A DNA stretch of 64,000 nucleotides from assembly GCF_000381825.1 (NCBI RefSeq), contig NZ_KB907125.1, forward strand, positions 62,001 to 126,000, written 5' to 3'. This document shows, piece by piece, positions 58,931 through 64,000 of the stretch. A model generated the notes under the pieces. The model saw nothing but the letters and a program-made list of their open reading frames with translations, was not told where the DNA came from and made no database searches. The position numbers and the translations under genes are program-made. Origin of the DNA: Thioalkalivibrio sp. ALJT (GTDB lineage Bacteria > Pseudomonadota > Gammaproteobacteria > Ectothiorhodospirales > Ectothiorhodospiraceae). Position 1 is the first letter of the stretch; each line of letters starts with the position of its first letter.

Positions 58931-60331
58931 ATGGCACAACTGACCTTTCAGGGGGCGACCGGCGAGGTCACCGGATCGCGTTATCTCCTCGAGACCGACG
59001 ACGCCCGCATTTTGCTGGAATGCGGCATGCACCAGGGCAACAGCGATGCGGACGCGGCGAACCGCGCACCGCTCGCCGAACTGGCGGAAAGCCTCGACGC
59101 GGTGGTGCTGTCGCACGGCCACCTCGACCACTCGGGGCTCCTGCCCAAGCTGGTGCGCGACGGGTACCGCGGTCCGATCTACTGCACGCCGGGCACCGAG
59201 GAGCTGCTCGAGATCATGCTCGAGGATGCCGCGTTCGTGATGAGCAAGGACATCGAGTGGGAGAACAAGTGGCGCCGGCGTGCGGACAAGCCGCTGGTGG
59301 AGCCGGTCTACGACATCGATGATGTCGCCACCACCCTCGGGCTGTGCGAGGCCGTGCCCTACGGCCAGGCGCGCAAGATCGCGGGCGGAATCGGCCTGAC
59401 CTTCCGCGATGCCGGGCACATCCTCGGTTCCGCGATCGTGGATCTGATCGTGCCCTCCGGCGGGCGCGACCGTCACCTGGTGTTCTCGGGCGATCTCGGC
59501 AATGACGACGCCGTGCTGATGCACGAGCCCGCGCGCCCGGAACACGCCGACCACGTGCTGCTGGAAAGCACCTACGGCGACCGCGACCACCGCCCGATGG
59601 AAGAAACGGTCGAGGAGTTCGCGCAGGTGCTGGCCGAGGCCGACGAGAGCGGCGGCAACGTGCTGATCCCGGCCTTTGCGGTCGGTCGCACCCAGGAGAT
59701 CCTCTACCACCTGAGCATGCTGCACCACGCCGGGCGCCTGCCCCAGCAAAAGGTCTTCCTCGACAGCCCGATGGCGATCAAGGTCACCGAGCTGTACGCC
59801 CGCCTGCGCCGCACGCTGGACCCGGAGGACATGGACCGGCTGCACCAGGCCGCGAACGGGGACCCGGCTGCGTACCTGCCCGGGCTGCAGGTCTGCCGCT
59901 CGGTGGAAGAGTCCATGGCGATCAACCGCATCACCGGCGGCGCGATCATCATCGCCGGCTCCGGCATGTGCAATGGCGGGCGCATCCGCCACCACATGAA
60001 GTACAACCTGTGGCGGCGCGAGGCCCATCTGGTGATCGTCGGCTTCCAGGCCGCCGGCACCCTGGGGCGGCGCCTGGTCGACGGCGCCGAACGGGTCAAA
60101 CTGCTGGGCGACGAGGTCGCGGTGAATGCCAGGCTCCACACCCTGGGCGGCTTTTCCGCCCATGCCGGGCGCAGCCAGCTGCTCGACTGGGCACGCGGAT
60201 TTCAGGACCAGCCGGTGTTCCATCTGGTCCACGGCGAGCCGGAGGCGCGCGAGGCCCTGGCCGCCGGGCTGCGCGACGAGCTGGGGGCCGAGGCGCATGT
60301 GCCGGCCTTCGGTGAGACCATCACCCTGTAA
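58931..60331 (+). CDS. Metallo-beta-lactamase / beta-CASP RNA nuclease (CPSF/YsgA-like)
   Basis: The 466-residue product has the zinc motif LSHGHLDHSGLLPKL near residue 60, then an MBL core with DAGHILGSAIVD and FSGDLGNDD. A beta-CASP insertion follows (about residues 200-370), including PAFAVGRTQEILY and IAGSGMCNGGRIRHH. The C-terminal RNA specificity (RMMBL) segment LGGFSAHAGRSQLLDWARG completes it. Such enzymes cut or trim RNA. The start MAQLTFQGATGEVTGS is the conserved N-terminus. The gene heads an operon that ends in an RNA ligase. Confidence 0.93.
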   Translation: MAQLTFQGATGEVTGSRYLLETDDARILLECGMHQGNSDADAANRAPLAELAESLDAVVLSHGHLDHSGLLPKLVRDGYRGPIYCTPGTEELLEIMLEDAAFVMSKDIEWENKWRRRADKPLVEPVYDIDDVATTLGLCEAVPYGQARKIAGGIGLTFRDAGHILGSAIVDLIVPSGGRDRHLVFSGDLGNDDAVLMHEPARPEHADHVLLESTYGDRDHRPMEETVEEFAQVLAEADESGGNVLIPAFAVGRTQEILYHLSMLHHAGRLPQQKVFLDSPMAIKVTELYARLRRTLDPEDMDRLHQAANGDPAAYLPGLQVCRSVEESMAINRITGGAIIIAGSGMCNGGRIRHHMKYNLWRREAHLVIVGFQAAGTLGRRLVDGAERVKLLGDEVAVNARLHTLGGFSAHAGRSQLLDWARGFQDQPVFHLVHGEPEAREALAAGLRDELGAEAHVPAFGETITL

Positions 60332-60352
60332 CGCCGAACCCCCACAGCCGCG

Positions 60353-62035
60353 ATGCCGGAGGCCGAAGCCGTCAGCACCTATGCCCTGATCGCCGGCTTC
60401 CTCGGCGGTCTCGGGCTGTTCCTGCTCGGGATGACGCTGCTGACCGACGGCCTGAAGACCGCTGGCGGCAAGGCCCTGCAACATATCCTGGGGCAGTGGA
60501 CCCGCACCCGGCCGCGCGCCCTCGCCTCGGGCATGGGCGTGACCGCGCTGGTGCAGTCCTCCAGCGCGGTCACGGTCGCCACCATCGGCTTCGCCAACGC
60601 CGGCCTGCTGACGCTGGGCCAGTCGGTCTGGGTAATCTTCGGCTCCAACGTCGGCACCACCATGACCGGCTGGCTGGTCGCGCTGATCGGCTTCAATATC
60701 CGTATCGAGGCCTTCGCCCTGCCGGCGATCGGCATCGGCGCCCTGCTCTACCTGTTCATGAAGGCCGCGCGGCCGCGCTATCTGGGCCTGGCCCTGGCCG
60801 GCTTCGGCCTGCTGTTCTTCGGGATCGACGTGCTGCGCGAGGCCTTCGAGGGGCTCAGCGCGACCTTCGACCTGGGCGCCCTGGCCCGCCCCGGCTTCCT
60901 CGGGCTGGTCATCATGGTCGGGATCGGCGCGTTGCTGACCGTACTGATGCAGAGCTCTTCGGCCTCCATGGCCATGGCCCTGACCGCCACGATGAGCGGC
61001 GCGGTCCCGCTGGAAGCGGCCGCCGCGGCCGTGATCGGCGCCAACCTCGGCACCACCATCAAGGCGCTGCTGGTGGTGATCGGCGCGACCCCGAACGCCA
61101 AGCGCGTCGCGGCCGCCCATGTAATCTTCAACGGCCTGACCGCGATCGTCGCCCTGCTGATCCTGCCCTGGTTCCTGGCCGCGATCGCCTGGATCTGGGG
61201 CAGCACTGGCGAGGCCCCGGCCCCGGCGGTGCTGCTGGCGCTGTTCCACACGGCATTCAACCTGCTCGGGGTGGCCCTGATGGTGCCGGTCGCCCCGCCG
61301 ATGATCCGCTGGCTGCAGACTCGCTTTCGCACCATCGAGGAAGACATCGCCCGGCCGCGGTACCTGGACCGCAGCAGCTCCGGGGTCCCGGATCTCGCCC
61401 TGCAGTCACTGATTCAGGAAACCGAGCGCCTGGCCGACATCGGCTATTCGATGGCCCGCGCGGCGCTGCAGACCGCACCACCGGCCGCCGGCACCCTGGA
61501 CCGCAGGCGCCTGGCCACGGAACAACTGACGCGCGCCATCGCAGAATTCGCGGCGTACACGGCCCACCACCCGATGCCGGAACAGGTCGGCCATGGCATC
61601 GCCGAGGCCGTGCGCATCGCCCGCTATCATCGCGAGATCGCCATCCTGGCCGACGACATCGCCGAGCTGCGCCGGCAGTCCAGCGGCGAGGAGCGGCCGA
61701 TCGTGACCGAACAGCGCCGCGCCTGGCAGGAGCAGGCGGTCCGCGCGCTGGACCTGTGCAACCTGGAAGCAGACGATGGCACCCACAATGGCCATCAACT
61801 GGCCGCCACCGAGGCCGTGGAGACGGTGGAGACCGCCTACGCCGAACTGAAGGCAGCCCTGCTGCGCGAAGGTACCTTCGGTTCAATGAGCATGGCCGAG
61901 ATGGAACGCCAGCTCCGGATCATCAGTATGGCACGGCGTCTGGTGAGCCAGGCCGCCAAGGCCCGCCATCACACCGAGGCCCTGAAGGCCCGGATCCGCG
62001 GGCTGCGCAAGACACTGGAAGCGGAGAGTGCATGA
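60353..62035 (+). CDS. Na+/phosphate cotransporter family protein with PhoU-like tail
   Basis: The 560-residue product carries the duplicated Na/Pi-cotransporter core: LVQSSSAVTVATIGF near residue 65 and LMQSSSASMAMALTA near residue 200 are the twin QSSS motifs, with GSNVGTTMTGW and GANLGTTIKALL. After about residue 330 it has a cytoplasmic helical PhoU-like domain (RRLATEQLTRAIAEF to the end). It sits 21 bases after the nuclease gene and overlaps the ligase start (ATGA), so a low-affinity phosphate carrier is co-expressed with RNA enzymes. Confidence 0.93.
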   Translation: MPEAEAVSTYALIAGFLGGLGLFLLGMTLLTDGLKTAGGKALQHILGQWTRTRPRALASGMGVTALVQSSSAVTVATIGFANAGLLTLGQSVWVIFGSNVGTTMTGWLVALIGFNIRIEAFALPAIGIGALLYLFMKAARPRYLGLALAGFGLLFFGIDVLREAFEGLSATFDLGALARPGFLGLVIMVGIGALLTVLMQSSSASMAMALTATMSGAVPLEAAAAAVIGANLGTTIKALLVVIGATPNAKRVAAAHVIFNGLTAIVALLILPWFLAAIAWIWGSTGEAPAPAVLLALFHTAFNLLGVALMVPVAPPMIRWLQTRFRTIEEDIARPRYLDRSSSGVPDLALQSLIQETERLADIGYSMARAALQTAPPAAGTLDRRRLATEQLTRAIAEFAAYTAHHPMPEQVGHGIAEAVRIARYHREIAILADDIAELRRQSSGEERPIVTEQRRAWQEQAVRALDLCNLEADDGTHNGHQLAATEAVETVETAYAELKAALLREGTFGSMSMAEMERQLRIISMARRLVSQAAKARHHTEALKARIRGLRKTLEAESA

Positions 62036-63135
62036 TCGACCACGAGACCCTGCAGGACGCCATCACCGCGCACCGGGCCGAGGCCCTGACCTTCGACGGG
62101 CTCGAATACGCCCGGCTGCTGGAGCCGGTCAACCACTACCCGCGCGGTTCGGTCGTATTGCCGGATGGCGCAGTGGTGCCGGGCTACCCGTCGATCGGGC
62201 GCATCCAGTCACTGGAGGCCGGCCTGCCACGGCAGTTCGAGCAGCCGTTCTGGGCAGAGGAGAAGATCGACGGCTTCAACGTGCGCATCCTGCGCCGGGA
62301 TGGCCGAGTCTGCGCCTTCAGTCGGGGCGGCTTTGTGTGCGCCTTCAGCACCGACCGGGTGCCCGATTTCGTGGACCTCGGGGTGTTCGACGCCGAGTCC
62401 GACCTGGTGCTGTGCGCGGAGATCGCCGGACCGGATACCCCCTATCTGGAAGGTTCTACGCCGCGCGTCGCACAGGATGTCGGCCTGTTCGTGTTTGACC
62501 TGATGCGGCTTGGCCGCCCCGGATTCGTGCCACAGGACGAGAAATTCGCCCTGATGCAGCGCCACCAGCTACCCCCGGCACCCCTGCACGGACGCTTCAC
62601 GCCCGCGGACAGCGCAGCCCTCGGGCAGCTGATCCGGCAACTGGATGCGGAAGGGGCCGAGGGGCTGGTACTGAAGACCGCGGACGGCCAGCACCGCGCC
62701 AAGTACGTGGCCGGGGGCTCCTGCATCAACGACATCCGCGTGTGCTCCGAGCAGCTGCTGGACCTGCCGCCGGAATACTTCACCAACCGCCTGACCCGCC
62801 TGGCGGTGTTCCTCGCGGAGCACCCGCCCAGCGAACGTGCCGCCGTGGAACGGGAACTGGGCGAAGCCCTGCTGTCCGGGCTGGCGACCGCGGTGGACAA
62901 GAGCCGGCGCGAGGGGCGCGTCGGCCATACCTACCGCTGCCGCTTCCGCGAGCGCGCGGGGGCACAGCGCTTTATCGACCACATGCAGGCAACCGGCGGG
63001 CGCCACGTGCGCTTCCTGCCGAACACCCCGCGGCAGGAAGAGAGCGGCTACTGGCTGCTGGAGTTCGAGCGCCTGTTCGATCGCATCACCGGCACCCTGG
63101 CCTCGGCCCTGGCGGGTGACCGGCAATACGACTGA
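62032..63135 (+). CDS. ATP-dependent RNA ligase, Pab1020/Rnl3 family
   Basis: The 367-residue product has the nucleotidyltransferase motif I EEKIDGFNVRI (AMP-accepting Lys) near residue 80, motif III-type LFVFDLMRLG, and motifs IV/V in GAEGLVLKTADGQHRAKYV. A C-terminal helical domain extends from about residue 240, as in the archaeal circularising RNA ligase family. An alternative would be an Rnl1/Rnl2-like ligase, but length and the SPPEYFTNRL-like segment (DLPPEYFTNRLTRLAVFL) fit Rnl3 better. Translation is coupled to the upstream cotransporter gene. Confidence 0.88.
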   Translation: MIDHETLQDAITAHRAEALTFDGLEYARLLEPVNHYPRGSVVLPDGAVVPGYPSIGRIQSLEAGLPRQFEQPFWAEEKIDGFNVRILRRDGRVCAFSRGGFVCAFSTDRVPDFVDLGVFDAESDLVLCAEIAGPDTPYLEGSTPRVAQDVGLFVFDLMRLGRPGFVPQDEKFALMQRHQLPPAPLHGRFTPADSAALGQLIRQLDAEGAEGLVLKTADGQHRAKYVAGGSCINDIRVCSEQLLDLPPEYFTNRLTRLAVFLAEHPPSERAAVERELGEALLSGLATAVDKSRREGRVGHTYRCRFRERAGAQRFIDHMQATGGRHVRFLPNTPRQEESGYWLLEFERLFDRITGTLASALAGDRQYD

Positions 63136-63139
63136 GCCC

Positions 63140-63197
63140 TTCGCCTGCAAGCAGGCTCCTGCAAAGCAGGACCTGTAGGAGCCTGCTTGCAGGCGAA
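63140..63197. repeat. REP-like perfect 21 bp inverted repeat between convergent genes
   Basis: TTCGCCTGCAAGCAGGCTCCT (63140-63160) pairs perfectly with 63177-63197; the arm is given by position and is 21 bases. Each arm contains its own CCTGCAAGCAGG palindrome. It belongs to the same GTAGGAGC-type family as the units at 32846, 34514 and 47181. It lies between the RNA ligase and its convergent partner and can cap both transcripts. Confidence 0.8.
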
Positions 63198-63223
63198 CAC
63201 GGGAAAGGCCCCGACTTGCGGCC

Positions 63224-63823
63224 TCAGGCGCTGCCCTGACCGGGGATCCCCGACTCGGAGAGATTCTCCATCACCTGGCGCAGGTAGTCGGCGGTGACCA
63301 GCTTGATGCCCATGCGATTGCCCAGCTTGCGCATGCCCTCGTCGGCGCTGGCCAGCTCGGCATCCAGCTCCATCGCCAGCAGCACGGCATCGACGTCCTC
63401 GCGCGAGTCCACCAGGCCCTTGCGCATCGCCTCACGAAAACGCTCACGCAGCTGCGTGATCAATTCCGGGCGCAGCGAATCGGCCGCCCCCGCCTGGCGG
63501 GTATGCTCCTCGGCGATGCGCAGGCCACGGTCAATGCGGGTGCGCACCTCGTCGATGAACTCGTAGAGGATGTCGCTTGGCAGGGTCAGGGCGAAGCGCC
63601 GCGGCGAGCGCACCCACACCACCGTCTCGAAGTCCGCGGCCAGGGTCTGGAGGTCGCGCATGCCGCGAAACTCGTCATAGACCGAAAGCGGCATGTAGAA
63701 CTCGGCGGGACAGTGCCGAGCCAGGGTGAGAAAGGTCCGCAGGATATCCTCCGGGTCCTCGCCAAACTGTCCGGCCACATGCGGGTTGGTGAAGACGCTG
63801 GTATCGAGCACGAAACGGCGCAT
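63224..63823 (-). CDS. RNA ligase partner protein (PIN domain, MJ_0950-like)
   Basis: The start MRRFVLDTSVFTNPHVAGQFG at 63823 gives 199 residues. LDTSVFTNP carries the first PIN-domain acidic residue, and further acidic residues sit in SREDVDAVLLAMELDAELASADEG. The layout matches the family known as RNA ligase partner, which co-occurs with Pab1020-type ligases across genomes. PIN domains are Mg-dependent RNases, so a cut-and-join pair is plausible. Function is not established. Longer upstream readings lack family character. Confidence 0.88.
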   Translation of the reverse strand: MRRFVLDTSVFTNPHVAGQFGEDPEDILRTFLTLARHCPAEFYMPLSVYDEFRGMRDLQTLAADFETVVWVRSPRRFALTLPSDILYEFIDEVRTRIDRGLRIAEEHTRQAGAADSLRPELITQLRERFREAMRKGLVDSREDVDAVLLAMELDAELASADEGMRKLGNRMGIKLVTADYLRQVMENLSESGIPGQGSA

Positions 63824-63951
63824 GGATGACCTCCTGTCGACTCGCTTCATCTTCGGCAGGGCCGGCCGGCCCGTCAACCAGCATGGCGCGGACGGGCCAG
63901 CGACGTATGGCATAATCAGCGCCTCTACGCCGCCCCGGACAGGGAACGCCC

Positions 63952-64000
63952 TTGGCCACTCGAACGGAAGTTGAACAGTTTCTGGACCGACTGCGTCAGG
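63952..64000 (+). CDS. Unidentified protein (partial, N-terminus only)
   Basis: A TTG at 63952 begins ATRTEVEQFLDRLRQ after the initiator and runs off the right edge. AGGGAA lies eight bases upstream and a -10-like CATAAT is at 63911-63916, which is why a gene is suspected. Only 16 residues are visible and no family can be named. It is divergent from the RNA ligase partner gene. Confidence 0.4.
   Translation, partial: MATRTEVEQFLDRLRQ

Overview
The window is a 64 kb piece of a GC-rich gammaproteobacterial chromosome. Gene order (ftsH-folP-glmM-tpiA-secG-tRNA-Leu(GAG), ftsK-lolA-rarA, 6S RNA-fthC) and protein content point to the Ectothiorhodospiraceae or a close relative, for example a Thioalkalivibrio-like organism. 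That lineage call is an inference from synteny and remembered families, not from a search. No prophage, CRISPR array, rRNA operon or complete insertion sequence was seen.

Layout. 1-14.5 kb: a complete set of NADH:quinone oxidoreductase (complex I) genes nuoA-N on the minus strand, with nuoC and nuoD unfused and nuoN cut by the window edge. A sigma70-type promoter lies upstream of nuoA. 14.7-30 kb: a housekeeping block with tRNA-Leu(GAG), secG, tpiA, glmM, folP, ftsH and rlmE (minus), yhbY (plus), then greA, carB, carA, dapB, an MFS permease and aroC (minus). 30.2-32.8 kb (plus): a rhodanese, 6S RNA followed by fthC, an EVE-domain protein and a GST-like protein. 32.9-35.8 kb: an accessory patch with REP palindromes, a broken HigB toxin beside an intact HigA antitoxin, a cupin, a membrane protein, and a Tat-exported aldo/keto reductase split by a 269 bp MITE-like element.

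35.8-48.6 kb (minus): a compact nitrate assimilation operon nrtA-nrtB-nrtD-nirB-nirD-nasA-cysG-hemD, covering uptake, both reductases and the siroheme needed by NirB. Its regulator gene nasR lies just upstream. The nrtA leader carries a full control cassette: three NtrC-like half-palindrome pairs, a sigma54 -24/-12 promoter, two hairpins whose six-base loops have the A1/G4 pattern of ANTAR targets, and an intrinsic terminator whose 5' arm overlaps the second hairpin. This predicts nitrogen-starvation activation by NtrC plus nitrate-dependent antitermination by NasR.

48.7-58.8 kb (minus): a DsrE-like protein, small membrane proteins, rarA, lolA, ftsK, a DUF429 protein, a decayed FKBP-like/methyltransferase gene, a BCCT transporter and a PEBP-family protein. 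58.9-64 kb: a likely RNA-processing locus. A metallo-beta-lactamase/beta-CASP nuclease gene, an Na/Pi cotransporter and a Pab1020/Rnl3-type ATP-dependent RNA ligase run as one plus-strand operon. They face a convergent PIN-domain RNA ligase partner gene across a perfect palindrome. This locus and the nrtA leader are the most interesting parts of the window.
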